A stretch of DNA of 64,000 nt. Origin: Parus major. Its lineage: Eukaryota; Chordata; Aves; Passeriformes; Paridae. The stretch is taken from NCBI RefSeq assembly GCF_001522545.3, contig NC_031769.1:26248100-26312099 (forward strand), in the 5' to 3' direction. How positions within the stretch are numbered: position 1 is the first letter of the stretch; every line of letters starts with the position of its first letter. This document shows positions 13,442 to 24,700 of this stretch, in pieces. A program made the translations under genes and the position numbers. Below the pieces are notes generated by a model. The model ran no database searches. It was not told where the DNA came from and was given only the letters and a program-made list of their open reading frames with translations.

Positions 13442-14512
13442 TGTATTGGGTTTTCATAACTTGGTTTTTGGTTGCAGGTTGGGCCATAGGGGTGTCTTCT
13501 GTGAGAAGCTGCCAGAAGCTTCCACCATGTCTGGCAAAGCCATTCCCTGGTGGCTCCGAAAAAGGACATGCTGCTGGCCAAGGCTGGGTGAATCAGGGAT
13601 TGTGGTAATGCCTCTGTGATAACAGATTTAAGAGGAAATCAAAATAAAAGTTGTTGGGAAGTTAAAACTACATCCAGAGAAGTGAGAAGATTTAAGAACA
13701 GCCCTGCAGACACCCAGGTCAGTGGACAAGGAGGGGCAGGAGGTGCTCCAGGTGCCAGAGCTGGGGTTCCCCTGCAGCCCATGGTGAGACCATGGTGAGG
13801 CAGCTGTGTCCCTGCAGCCCAGGGACAGCCACGGGCATGTGGAGATCCATCTGCAGCCCCTGGAGAGGAGCCCACAGCAGAGTGGGTGGGTGCTTGAGGG
13901 GAGGCTGTGACCCTGTGGGAGACCCATGGAGAGAGGGGCCCTGCTCCCAGGCTGGCCTGCAGCCATGGCAGAGTGACCCATGTGCAGCAGTCTGGGGAGG
14001 ACTGTTCCCCACGGGATGGACTCACCTTGCAGCAGGTCACAGGGAGCTGTAGCTCGTGAGATGAGCTCACATTGGAGAGGTTCACATGGAACTGTCTCTG
14101 TGTCACCCCACGGTGCAGCAGGGGAATGACTCCTCTCCCAGAGCAGTGGGAGAAGCCCCGGGTGAGGAACTGACCATAACCCCATTCCCTGTTCCCCTGC
14201 ACTGCTGGTCATGGGGTACAGATGGAAGGAGGGAGGGGTGGGGGGGAAGGTGTTTTTAAGGACTTATTTTACTTCTCATTATCCTGCTCTGATTTTGTTA
14301 GTAATAAATTCACTTTATGTCTCTAAGTTGAGCCTGTTCTGTCATTGTTGGTATTTAATGAGGGATCTCTCTCCTGGTCCTTATCTCAACTCATGAATAC
14401 TTCATTATGTTTTTGCTCCTCTGTTTATGTTTTCCCCCCTCCCTGTTGTGAAGGGGAGTGAATGAGCAGCTTTTGTGGGTGCCTGGCATCTGGCCAGGGT
14501 CAACCCACAACA
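13442..14512 (+). mobile_element. Solo LTR, ERVL-like, GC-rich (family B)
   Basis: The segment starts tgtattgggttttcataac and ends cagggtcaacccacaaca, again TG...CA. Diagnostic pieces known from a widespread bird LTR are present: a 5' part with gagaagctgccagaagcttcc, a GC-rich middle (about 13680-14180) of degenerate modules containing ctgcagccc, ggagagg and cccacg, then a 3' part with taataaattcac and cttatctcaactcatga. The polyadenylation signal aataaa is at 14303-14308. The long open frames on both strands in 13620-14212 arise only because the GC-rich middle lacks stop codons. No internal viral genes flank it, so it is a solo LTR. The flanking 5-mers (atacc, atttc) do not form a clear target duplication. 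Confidence 0.9.
14303..14308 (+). terminator. LTR polyadenylation signal aataaa
   Basis: Canonical aataaa in the 3' third of the family B LTR. It is in the position where this LTR type ends its R region and is followed by T-rich sequence. Confidence 0.7.
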
Positions 14513-14595
14513 ATTTCCCAGCATATTCCTTTTTGAGGATCAACCCTACATCTGACTCAACAAGGAAAATTATTTACAGATTTTTGACTGCAACA
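14513..14595. other. Short spacer between LTR and CR1
   Basis: 83 bp with no recognisable repeat. It separates the plus-strand solo LTR from a minus-strand CR1 tail. Confidence 0.6.
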
Positions 14596-15190
14596 CAGAA
14601 TCACAGACTCATAGAATGGTTTGGATTGGAGGGGATCTTAAAGACCATCTACTTCCAACTGCCTTGCCATCAGCAGGGACATCTTCCACTTGACCAGGTT
14701 GCAAAAAAGACGCATCCAGCCTGTCCTTGACCAGGGATGGGGCATCCAGGGCCTCTGGGCATCCTGTTCTAGTGCCTCACTACGCTCACAATAACAAATT
14801 TCTTCCCAATATCTAATCTAATCTAATCTAATTTAATCCTATCTTCTTTCTGTTATTAACCATCACACCTTGCCCTATCTCTATCTGCCCTTTTAAAAAG
14901 TCACTATCCATCTTTCTTGTAGGTCCTCTTATTGTACCAGAAGGTGCTTTAAGGTCTCTTCCGAGCCTTCTCTCCTCCAGGCTGAAGAACTCCAACTCTT
15001 TCTGTCTTTCTTCATAGGAGAGGTGTTCCAGCTTTCTGAGCTTCTTCATGGCCCTCCTCTGGACCTGCTCCAACAGGTCCATGTCCTTCCTGCATTGGGG
15101 GCTCCAGAGCTGGATGCAATATTCCAAGTGGGGACTCACCAGAGCAGAGCAGAGAGGAAGACACATCTTCCTTGACCTGGTGGTTGAGAA
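14596..15190 (-). mobile_element. CR1 LINE, 5'-truncated: end of ORF2 plus 3' UTR
   Basis: On the minus strand this encodes the decayed C-terminus of the CR1 ORF2 reverse transcriptase. Visible residues include LCSALVSPHLEYCIQLWSPQ, then RRAMKKLRKLEHLSYEER and FSLEERRLGRDL, which is the standard CR1 ending. The 3' UTR follows at about 14596-14860. It holds the (atcta)n run, the 'accaggttgc' and 'agggatggggcatcc' blocks, and the characteristic terminal octamer-like repeats (aatcacagactcatagaatgg on the plus strand). The element is truncated at its 5' end near 15190, as is usual for CR1, and is no longer able to move. It lies opposite in orientation to the neighbouring LTRs. Confidence 0.95.
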
Positions 15191-17415
15191 CCAGGGTCTG
15201 TCTTTGCAAAAAGTTCTTATATAACTGAAAAACATAATGGCTGTTTTTTGTGCTCCTTTTATGTCTCAGGAAAAAACTGGCATCATACTGTACCTATGTA
15301 GACATTGATCCTTGTAAGGTTCTTCTCGTAAACACCATGCTGAAGGCATTCTCAGTGGAGCCCATAGCATGAGTTAGTATACCTCATAAACAGAAATATC
15401 TTCTCACAATATCCAGGAGTTCAAAGAAAGTAGAAAAATACTTGCAGTCACCAAAAACATGCTCATAAATGTATGTACCTACTGGATAATGTCAGGTTTT
15501 TTGATTTTATTATTCTTTTTAATAGTGATTAGTATAGATTACTTCAAAAATTTGAGCAAATAACATAATAAAATTACATAATATTTTTGTGATGAAAAGT
15601 CCTTGTCACATATTGCAAAGACACCTGTAATCTCTTCTGTAGTGTAAAAAAGGACATATTTCAGCAGGAAAAGTAATTTTTCATAATGCACCATCTCATT
15701 TTCCCATCATTCAGACTACAGATATGTTTTCACACTACTAGTAATGGAAGATAGAAAACCTATATAAATCAACTACAGTCTCATCTGATATTTGAAACAC
15801 ATTTCGGTTGTATTTAGAAAATTATTGGTATCTGAAACTATATTAATAATTTGTAGACATACATTTATAGTTCATATTTTTGACTACTATTAAAAGTACT
15901 AATGCCTGTTACAATGAGAATAGAATGATAACAAACTTAATCTCAAGTAGGTCAATGACAGACTGCAATGTGTGTCATCATAAAGGCTTAAATTTTGGGT
16001 CCAAGTCCTATGAATTTAAAGCTTCTACTCCAAGATTTAAGGTATTTTGCTAACAAGCAGGGGAAAGATACAGATTTATGAAAAATAAATATTTGTACCA
16101 AGCCAATATTACTGCATAAATGCCAATTTCTGTTTCATGTACATTAAATATGCTTCCTGGAGAAGGGCATAGTTAAAAACAGGAGGAGTAATCATTTCAT
16201 GAGGTGACTGATCTTTCTTCTGTCACATTTGAAAGAAATACAGTTAAAATTTGGTTTTAAACTGTATTTGAAATGGGCAGAAACACATTTCTGGCCCTGT
16301 GAATGTTCTTTAGATTCTCTTTCTCTCCCACTGAAATTTCTTCAGGATAAAATATGAGGTAAAATGGAATTAGATGTAAATTCCATATACCTGCCATCGT
16401 AAAGAAACATTTCAGTTGATTGAATTTCTAATTCTGAGACACTCTATAGCCCACTAAACATTGGGAGGGTTGGAGATGGAAAGGGAGGAGACTGCATGAA
16501 GTTAAATAGAATCATTCATCACTAAATCTTCATTCCAAATGAGGAGCACTTGAGGAGAACTACTCCACAAGATCTTAACAAATTTTAGTCAAAATCTACA
16601 CATTTCCAACAAAATGCTTCTTAATTTTTCTTTTCCTCACCTGGCAGGACAAGATTTGTCAGGAGGGGTGTTTTGCTTTATTTCGAAAATCATTCTGAAT
16701 GAAACAATTTAAGACATTACTAAACAGCTATATTTTCCTTCCTCCCCCTGTGCAGTGTTGATTTTTGGTCACACACCTTCAAAAATATGGGATTTTGCTG
16801 TCATATTTCCAAAATGTAAAAAATATTGTGATTAAATGCTACATTTGTTATCATCCTAACAGCACTGGAAATTATATAAAAACATTGCGTTCTAGAAATT
16901 TGAAGGATAAATGTGTAGGCTTTTCTTGGTACATTTATTCATTATGGTTCCTTCCTGTTTGTATGATATCTCTGTCCAATTTACAGCTCCTGGTAACTTC
17001 ACAGTTGTTAAGCCATCCCTGGAGCCCAAAGTTCTAATCATAACAATCTTAATACAGTCATCCCATTTTACTCCTATAATTTTTCTGAGAAACTGAAAAC
17101 AAATCCACAACTAGATCTGAAATCTTCTGGAATAGCAATAAAACTGTAAATACAAACAAGCACAAAAATTAAAGAGTATACTAATCAATACTGTAAGATT
17201 GCTACCTTTACAATCTTATTTAGAAGAAAGTGAAAATAAGGAGAATGTGCAACACCAAATGAAACCAATCAAACTGTCTTTACTAATATGTAAAGTTCTG
17301 GATTAGAAATATCCAGGAACTCATACAGTATGCTGAAAAGATGATCCAATATGTGTGTTTATATGGTAGTTGAGAAGGTTATAAAGCAGAAGTAGGAGAA
17401 AAACAAAATCATTCA
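15191..17415. other. Unique AT-rich noncoding DNA
   Basis: About 2.2 kb without recognisable gene or repeat. Several 60-90 codon frames at 16765-17110 overlap on both strands and look like chance openings. Confidence 0.6.
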
Positions 17416-18016
17416 TGACATTTTTGCAGTTGCTATGAAGTGGCATGCCCCAATCAGCCATGATGTCTCACACAGCCACCATCTAACTCCCCCAGCAGAA
17501 CAACTGGGTAGAGAATGGGAAGGGAAAAAGCTAGAAAATTTGTAGGTTATGATACAGTTTAATAGTGCAATCAAAAGCCATGTATGCAAACAAAACAAAA
17601 CAAACAAGGAATTAATTCACTGTTTCCCATGGCCAGGCAGGCATTCAGCAATCTCCAGGACAGCAGGGCTTCATCACATGAAACTATTACTTGGCAAGAC
17701 AAATGCCAGCATCCTAAACATCTCCCCTGCTCTCCTCCTTCTGACCAGTTTATGGTCTGGAATATCCCTTTGGTCATCTGGGATCGCCTGTCCTGGCTGT
17801 GCCTCCGCCCAGCCTCTCATGCAGCCCCAAATTCCTCACCAGCCTTGTAGTACAAAAAGCAGAAAAGGCCTTGCCTCTGTGTAAGCCTTGTTCAGAAATA
17901 ACAAAAACATCCCTGCATAATCATCACTGTGTTCAGCCCAAACCCAAAACATATCCCTATACCAGCCACTGTGAAGAAAACTATGGAAAAAAATGCCAAC
18001 CAAAACCAGCACAACA
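17416..18016 (-). mobile_element. Solo LTR, ERVL-type (family A, copy 2)
   Basis: On the minus strand the element starts tgttgtgctggttttgg and ends near the tgacatttttgcagttgc boundary (plus 17416). Read on minus it shows cagtggctggtataggg, a cacagccaggacaggcgat block, a ccaaagggatattccagacc block, the attaaa polyadenylation signal (plus tttaat, 17558-17563), and a cccattctctaccc stretch before the 3' end. This is the same family as 11991-12418 and 57916-58473. No pol or env remnants adjoin it. The roughly 90-110 codon frames inside it, on both strands, are LTR noise. Target duplications are not evident (attca versus ctgtt), so the exact ends may be off by a few bases. Confidence 0.85.
17558..17563 (-). 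terminator. LTR polyadenylation signal attaaa
   Basis: Minus-strand attaaa, the variant used by this LTR family. The equivalent position in the copy at 57916-58473 is 58039-58044. Confidence 0.6.
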
Positions 18017-18619
18017 CTGTTGTGGGAAATCTGTGAGAAGAAATGTCTTTCGTAAGAGCCAAAGGGAAATTCCATTGTCCTAAGTAACATGGCAGGGAGA
18101 TGATTCCTTTGATAAAGCATAGTCTACACATAGGAAGTGTGTTAAGAAGGCATAACTGTAAACTGAGGTAGGGAGCTACAGAAAGTAAAATTCAAGACAA
18201 AAAAAAAAAAAATAATTTCCATATTATGAAGTTAATTTCTCTGGTTATTTTTCTACATGTGCTATTGACTCTCCTGAAAAAGCCTGATGCAGTAATGACT
18301 GAGTGCTTGGCATTTCCAAAAATATTTTTTGAAATACATCACTACAGAGCTGTGTAACAGGCGGAACTGCATTGGTGTTTTACCTACTAAAAGGTCAGCA
18401 CTTCTTTTTCAAGCTTCTAATCTGTTTTATGTCATTTTGAATTGGTGGTATGGACTGATTGCTTAAAGATATCCAGTTCCATAATAGCGTTACTATTGTA
18501 CCTTCAGCTTGGAAGTTGGAACTAGCTGGGAATCTTGTCCTCTCTAGTAACTAGTAGATAAATTGACTTAATTTGATAACAGTGTCCAAGGACAAAAAAA
18601 ATATGCAGTCTATTACAAA
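18017..18619. other. Noncoding DNA between LTR and CR1
   Basis: About 600 bp with no recognisable gene. A poly-A run of about 14 lies near 18199. The upstream part of the CR1 may begin in the last tens of bases, but I cannot see similarity before about 18620. Confidence 0.55.
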
Positions 18620-18800
18620 ATTCAAGTTGCAGCACAGGGAATTAATATCAGACAAACAATTCTTGAATATAGAGAGCAAGAGGATTTAGAAAGGTGTGCA
18701 TATCTGCAGGGCTGTGATCTTATTGTGACCACGGAGACAAGCTGGGATGGTTTCTATGACTGGAGTGTTGGAATGGAAGGAAACAGCCTCTTTAGGAAGG
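18620..18800 (+). mobile_element. CR1 LINE ORF2, endonuclease part, left of LTR insertion
   Basis: The plus-strand translation just before 18800 gives CDLIVTTETSWDGFYDW followed by SVGMEGNSLFRK. This matches the CR1 ORF2 endonuclease region (consensus ..YDVVAITETWWD..HDW.. then LFRRDRQG). The domain is an apurinic-type endonuclease that nicks target DNA for target-primed reverse transcription. The match stops abruptly at 18800, where a solo LTR begins, and resumes after 20101. The 5' boundary near 18620 is approximate because the sequence is decayed. Confidence 0.85.
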
Positions 18801-19226
18801 TGTAGTGGGGTGACTTTTCCTTTAAGATAGCTTCGGGAGCTGGGAGGAAGTTGAAACTGCAAAAGACTGATGGGAGTCTTTTCTTGTGACCAATTATTGG
18901 TCCTTTCTAAGAACCGACAGCAGTTCTGACAATTGAAAAGTGAGATCAACTTGTGAACACCACCTTAAGATGTAAAGCCAGGGCTCTCTTGTTCTCTTTG
19001 GTTTCTGGCTTCTGAAGAGGTAACAGGCTCTGTCTCGGCCTCCTCCCCAGCCCTCCAGGCTGGACAAGGCCGCAGAGGGCGGGGGGGGGAGAAACGGAGC
19101 CGGCCGGCCTGGCTTGGTTTGCAGTTTCTGCTGCTGGACTGAAACCTGACACCATGAACATCTGCAGCTTTCCAAGACTTTAATTCTTTTACTACTTGGA
19201 TAAAACGTATAGACTACTCCTTTTTC

Positions 19227-19228
<2 letters not shown>

Positions 19229-19259
<31 letters not shown>
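19229..19259. repeat. (AG)n microsatellite within LTR
   Basis: About fifteen uninterrupted AG units in the R/U5-side half of the LTR. This is a slippage expansion that postdates or accompanied the insertion. Confidence 0.95.
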
Positions 19260-19261
<2 letters not shown>

Positions 19262-19977
19262 CAACATGAAAAAAGACATCATAAAACCATCAAAGACCAT
19301 GAAGAAAAGAGTTAAGTTTTAGATGGGGAAGAGAGAATAAGGAGATGTTTTATAAGCTGAAATATTTTTCTGTAAAGCTATGGAGATGGACAATAGTGTT
19401 CTGAAAAATCTCCTTTAATTCATGACAGAGTATATTGGGAGGAATGGAGTGTTCAAAGTGTGGATTTCAAGCAAAAGGTGGAGTAATTATGACACAGTGA
19501 GGTGCTGGAACAGAGTGAGGTGAAGTAATAGTTGAAGATTTGAGGCCTTGAGAGGCAATGAGAAAACTTCTGTTTCCAGAGAAGCTTACAGAGACAGATG
19601 AAGAGAACTTTTGCCTTTGAATAACTCATCCTTAAAATGATATCCCTAGACTCATCACCCATACACACCTCAGAGTGATGTGAAATGGGAGGAGTGAACT
19701 GATGACAGGATTTCCCGGCAGCTGGCATCAGAGAAATAGAAAACTATAACAGAAATAGTTTTCTCATGAGAAACTCCATGGTTTAGCAGAAGAAGACTTC
19801 TGTTTCTCTACAAAGGCTGATGAAAAGACTCTAGCAGGAATTGGGACTGTTTTAAACACCAAAGTTCCAAAGTTTTTGTCTCTATGTTTTCCTGTGAACA
19901 AGGGAATGGTTGAGTAGTGGGGGATAAAGGGTTTTTCTGGAGGTTTATTCTGGTGTTCTTATTCTTGTAGTTTTGTT

Positions 19978-19983
19978 AATAAA
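19978..19983 (+). terminator. LTR polyadenylation signal aataaa
   Basis: Canonical aataaa about 120 bp before the LTR 3' end, in a T-rich context typical of this LTR family. Confidence 0.65.
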
Positions 19984-20101
19984 CTTCCTTTATTCCTTTT
20001 AAATTTTAAGCCTGTTTTTCTCCTGTTCTAATCCATATCTCACAGCAAGAAATAAATAAGTTTTCTAGTAAGTTTTTAGTTACTGCTTTAAAACCACGAT
20101 A

Positions 20102-20905
20102 GAAAGACATACAGGAAAGACAAGGAGGGCGTGTTGCCCTCCATGTCAGCAACCACTGGCAGGCACAGATGTCTGTCTGGGGATAGAAGGGGTAGCAGAG
20201 AATTTATGGGTCAGGATTAAAGTGAGGCCAGGGTCAGGTGGCACTGTGTTGAAGGTCTGCTACAGGCCACCCCACTAGGAACACTGAGTGGATGAACCCC
20301 TCTATAAACTTGAAGAAGTGGCCTAACTTTCACAAGACTTGGTCCTCATGGGAAATTTTGACCACCTTGATATCTGTAGAAGGGAGCAGACAGCCAAGCA
20401 TAAGCAATCCAGGAGGTTCCTGGAATAATAGGTGATAACCCCCTTCCTAAAAAGATAGAGGGGTCAATAAGGAGAGGTTCTGTGCAGTACCTTATTCTCG
20501 GCAGGAAGAGGGGCTAGGAGGAATGTGAAGCTCAAGGGCAGCCTTGGCTGCAGTGACCATGGAAGGTGGAGTTTAATATCCTTAGGACATCAAGGACAGC
20601 ATGCAACAAGCTCAGTACCCTGGTCTTCAGCTGGTCCTCTTGGGGGATCTGTTTCATAGAGTACCATGAGATGGAGCTCGGGGGAAAGAGCAACTCAAAA
20701 AAGCTAGTTAATATCCAAGATTCACCTCCACCGTTGTATTTGATAAGTTGTGGCAGTCTGGTGTGAAGCTCCCACTGACTGCAAAAGGTGAAGCCTAACC
20801 CCCATTTTCAAAAGAAAAACAAAAATAATGAGAAACTGCAGGACAGTCTCACCTCTGGCAAGGTCCTGGAGCAGATCCTCCAGGAATCTGTTGTTATGGA
20901 ACAAT
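20102..20905 (+). mobile_element. CR1 LINE ORF2, right of LTR insertion, internally deleted
   Basis: The first five bases are the second target-duplication copy. The CR1 endonuclease then continues with a glycine-rich GRVALHV motif, VCYRPPH, LVLMGNFDHLDIC, SRRFLE and GSLGCSDH, in the order of the CR1 consensus but with frameshifts and stops. Roughly 190 consensus codons are then missing. Matching resumes at about 20765-20905 with the N-terminal reverse transcriptase block (nucleotides equivalent to the GEVPTDWKRGNITPIFKKGK region and the MEQILLE motif). The copy is dead. Together with 18620-18800 it forms one element, older than the LTR that split it. The end near 20905 is approximate. Confidence 0.9.
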
Positions 20906-21639
20906 ATATACACAATACAGTAAGAAAGAACAAGCTCAGAAAACTTCCAATTATGTTTCTATTTGTATATTCTGAATAATAAAGATGGCACAAAGGGAAC
21001 TAAGGAGATGCTAGCACAAGCAGATTATAAATGAAGGAGAAAGCTGCCCTACCTCTCTAATTGAATTGTATACAACCATTTCTGTTAATGTATTCATACA
21101 CTCATTATCAAAGATTGAGAGATTATACATTTAAATAACTGTTGATTTTGTTGAACTAAAAATTTTACTGCAGTAAAGCTCTACCCAAATAATTTACTTG
21201 AATGGAAAATTAATGGGAATATATTTCATGAATTTATAACTTATGTTTGCAGACAGTAGCAGAGAGCTGTGGAGACATAAGGAAACATAGCTTCTTAATA
21301 ATGAATATGCAGGATGATAGTGTAAAAACAATATTCCTTTGTTTTCAGGGATATAAACCACATTTATAAAATTTCTGTATTATAAATTAGAGATCAGAGT
21401 AACAAGATCGATAAATGGAAGAAAAGGAAATAAAGATGGGACTACGTTAAAAAACTTAAGGATTTGCGGGCTCTTGGTGTTGACAGTGAAAGGAGTAGAA
21501 ACCGTTCTGTTCTACTGATTACATTCATTTGTAAAGCTAAATTCTTGATTGTGTCTACTTTTGAATACTTACAAATGTCACTGAAATTGTATGACCTTTC
21601 TCTGTCACCATGTAGTGAAGGATCTATTGAAAATCTAAG
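20906..21639. other. AT-rich DNA between CR1 fragments
   Basis: No recognisable gene. It lies between a plus-strand CR1 ORF2 fragment and a plus-strand CR1 3' tail. It could be sequence inserted within or between CR1 copies, but I see no similarity that settles this. Confidence 0.5.
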
Positions 21640-21706
21640 GAATCAAAGGTTGGGCTCAGTGATCTTAGAGGTTTTTTCCAACCTTATGATTCTCTAGTAC
21701 TATGAA
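21640..21706 (+). mobile_element. CR1 LINE 3' tail fragment
   Basis: The plus-strand sequence ggttgggctcagtgatctta, followed by gaggttttttccaacctt and atgattct, matches the CR1 3' terminus (ggttggactcaatgatctta...ttccaacct...atgattctatga). Only the last tens of bases survive. It could be the tail of the element at 18620-20905 or a separate short insertion. Confidence 0.8.
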
Positions 21707-24700
21707 ATATGTGGATCTAAAACAGTAGAATCTAATATTTTCTTCATTTATTGCTCTCCAGTAACACTGTTCAATGACCCAATAAATTATATATTAATTA
21801 AACTAATTCCTTCATTCATTACCAATCATTTCTGTTTTACGAAAATAAGTCTTTCTGCAGCAAGCATGGTTTTATTGTTTTAGCAGAGTGCAGAAATTAG
21901 ACCAGTAATATTTTAAGAATATTGTTCTAAAGTATGCCTTGAATATGTCATACAATCATAGACAATTACTGTCTCTCCTTATTCAGAAAATGATCTTCTG
22001 CTTTATGAAGACACTCTGATCTTTGCTTCGCAGGAAATTCTAAAAATATTTGGAAGTGAGGTTCCTCCATTGTCCTTTGTCTCTTTTATTGCTATCACCT
22101 TCTTGCAAAACCCTTCTTTAATTTGTGTGTGTTTTTTTCAAATAAACTGTAAAAATAGAGGTCTGGGATTTATAGCATCTCTTATATCTTGTATAGGTTG
22201 GAAATTTCAATATGCTTACTGATTTTTTTTATTGTAAGCACAATATCCATGTTTACACAAACATTTTCTCATAAGCATCAATAATATTTACATGAATAAT
22301 TTTGTGTAAACAATCTGGAAATAATCAAAGATGGTCATAGTACTACAAACAGATTTGCTTACAAAGACAACCACTGAAACAAGATTTAACATAGCATATG
22401 GATGGAAGTAGAACTATATCTGTATTGCCAATCTCTATTGCTTTGGATAAGAGCACCCAAAAGCAGTTTAATGTAGCACAGAAGATACTGATTTCAAAAG
22501 AGTTATTTGTGGTTCAATATCTGATGGCATATGTCAGCTTTAAAGGCAAATATAAACAAGAAAATGAAGGAAGGGGTAAAATAAAAAGGAAGTAAGGACG
22601 CGGAAATCTTTTCCTATCTGCTAGCTGGAAAAAGAAAAAAAAAGAGGTGGTTTTCAAAAGTGTGTGCTTCTGAACACACTCCTTGCAGTACAGCCAGTGG
22701 TTCTCTGAATACATCTTCACCACAGCCATGATGTTCCATCAGGATGTGCTGAGTTGCCTCATGGGCTACTTGTGCTCATTACATGAGTATCACAGCCTGG
22801 ATTACACTTTGATCAGCTGCAGACGATGCACATGCTAACTGAATATTACTGTGCAAATATATATTTTAGATAATTCTTGTTGGTTATTTAAATTACCTTT
22901 GTTGACAAACATTGCCTACTAAATTCTGGTTTTCACTAAGATGTACAAAGCAAAGGGTAAAAAATGGGGAGGTGTTGAGGAAGAACGACCAATACTCACA
23001 TCAGTGGCAATTGTCATCCATAAGAAGCTCCATGTAACAGACATAACAATGATCCACACTGTCTCAAAGTTTGCCAGTCAGAGGTCTCAAAGCTGAGTGG
23101 ATTATAAATCTGAGATAATATGTGGAGGCAAGGTAAAAAGATAAAAATCAGTGCAAAGTATTCTAATGTTAGAAAACTAGAATCCGAGATGAACTAGGAG
23201 TAAACGTGAATGAAAATCCAGAAATGCGATAGAAGTGGTCTGAGTATGGATTGCAAACCTGGTTTCACAACAAAGCAGTCAGCTTTTCCTTTCTGCTTCA
23301 TGTCTCATGTGTCTAGGAAAGTCATATTTCAGAGAACTTTTTTGTCCAGTTTTTTTTGTCTCTACTTATTCTTTCTTCCTCTCTCTATTTCTTTTTCAGT
23401 CTGTGTTATTTCGAACTATTTCTTCACCCTACTTTCCCCTGCTTTAACACCTTTAGTGCTCCAGCTTTTCCCATTTTTTCCCCCTCTCGTTTCCTTTGAA
23501 TTCTTCCCTTTTGTTCACACTTAATGTATGTCTCCACATTCTGATACTCACACCTTTGTACTGTGCTTTAAGATTTTCCTCTGAAATGCCAAAGATTTCT
23601 TTTTTTCTTTGCCTTAGAAAATCCTGCCTCCTTATGTTCCCGCCTCCCTGTCTGCTCTTTGGCCCCTCAACCATTTTTATCTTCATTCCCCTTGAGAATC
23701 CCTGCCCTCGGCCATTCCTGTCTGTTTCCTTCTTGAACATACCCCAGTATCTAGGGATGGGGCCACTCAATTCTTGAAGTGAATTGAGGATGTGCATGTT
23801 AGTGGACTAAAAGTCAAGTAAGTTTAGGCTTTGATGAGGTGAAAGAGCAGATACTAGTAGAAATGTGATGAATGTTTCTGGAAGGATAAAATTATACTTT
23901 TACTTTTTCAGTCTCCTTCATAGACAGTACATGAATACAGTAAGACTCTTCAGCTAAATTTTATTTTAAAGAGAGAGAAGTAATAGAAGTAACATATAAG
24001 TTTGCTTTTTTAATAAATGAGATTTTGAAGGTTAAAAGTTTTTAAAAGCTAGTGTATCCCAATACCCAGCTTCCTGAGCCCTTGAGTGTGTTATTAGGCG
24101 AGGATGGAGAAAGAAAGCTGGTGGAACATATTAAGGATATTAATATAATATTAAGAACATATACTAAGAATGGTCTCTCAAGCAGTCAGTTTAGCTGCCC
24201 TAGAGATATCACTCTGCAGTACGGGTTACAAAAAAGCAGCATTCCCAGAACAAAAGCTGAGAATTCAGTTCTACAGGGAAACATCACTGGACCTAAAGCA
24301 ATTCATTAGTGCCCCTGATATTTAGGCAAATAGCTTTTATGCTCTCCCTTTCTGCACTCAGAGCCACAGTACTAGAAATAGCACACAGGAGATGTGCTGC
24401 TGCCCAGCACTGTAGATTTGCTCTAATGCTGTAACTCTCAGAAACACAGATATAGGACAACTGTTTATTTATTTTTTTTATTTCCCTTTTAAGCACCCTT
24501 GTGACCTACTCTCCCACTGCAATTTTGCCGGGTATGGAATCCATTTCTGTGTAGAATTATGTGTGAAACCTCAGTTAAGCTCATTCAGTATTATGCACCT
24601 AGCACAGGAGACATTTTTTCCTGTAGGTTTGTGAAAACAATTATTAAGCTGATTTTGATTTTCATTCATGCAAATAGGAAACCAGTCCAAACAGACTGGA

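Larger units (their letters stand above)
18801..20101 (+). mobile_element. Solo LTR (1.3 kb) inserted inside the CR1 ORF2
   Basis: Starts tgtagtggggtgacttttcc and ends ttaaaaccacgata (expected terminal aca decayed to ata). Features of a songbird LTR family known from memory are present: ccaattattggtcctttcta, a degraded TATA region ahead of aaagccagggctctc, a GC-rich patch near 19030-19110, an (AG)n run at 19229-19259, and a 3' end with ttaataaacttcctttattcc (signal aataaa at 19978-19983) and atctcacagcaagaaataa. The flanking 5-mers are gaagg (18796-18800) and gaaag (20102-20106), a 4/5 target-site duplication. No internal viral genes remain, so two LTRs probably recombined to leave this one. 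Confidence 0.9.

Noticed and set aside
13628..14212. Open frames of 187-194 codons on the minus strand, and others on plus
   Set aside because: They lie wholly within the GC-rich middle of a plus-strand solo LTR. Several frames are open at once because stop codons are scarce, and no domain is seen.
14828..15235. 135-codon minus-strand frame as a host gene
   Set aside because: It is the decayed C-terminus of CR1 ORF2, part of the LINE fragment.
23453..23797. Open frames of 93-114 codons on both strands
   Set aside because: By-product of the pyrimidine-rich tract, with composition biased to F/L/P/S on one strand and K/R/E/G on the other.
24052..24309. 85-codon frame with a GEDGERKLVEHIK stretch faintly like a CENP-B-type helix-turn-helix
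   Set aside because: The resemblance covers only a dozen residues. No transposase core or terminal repeats nearby.
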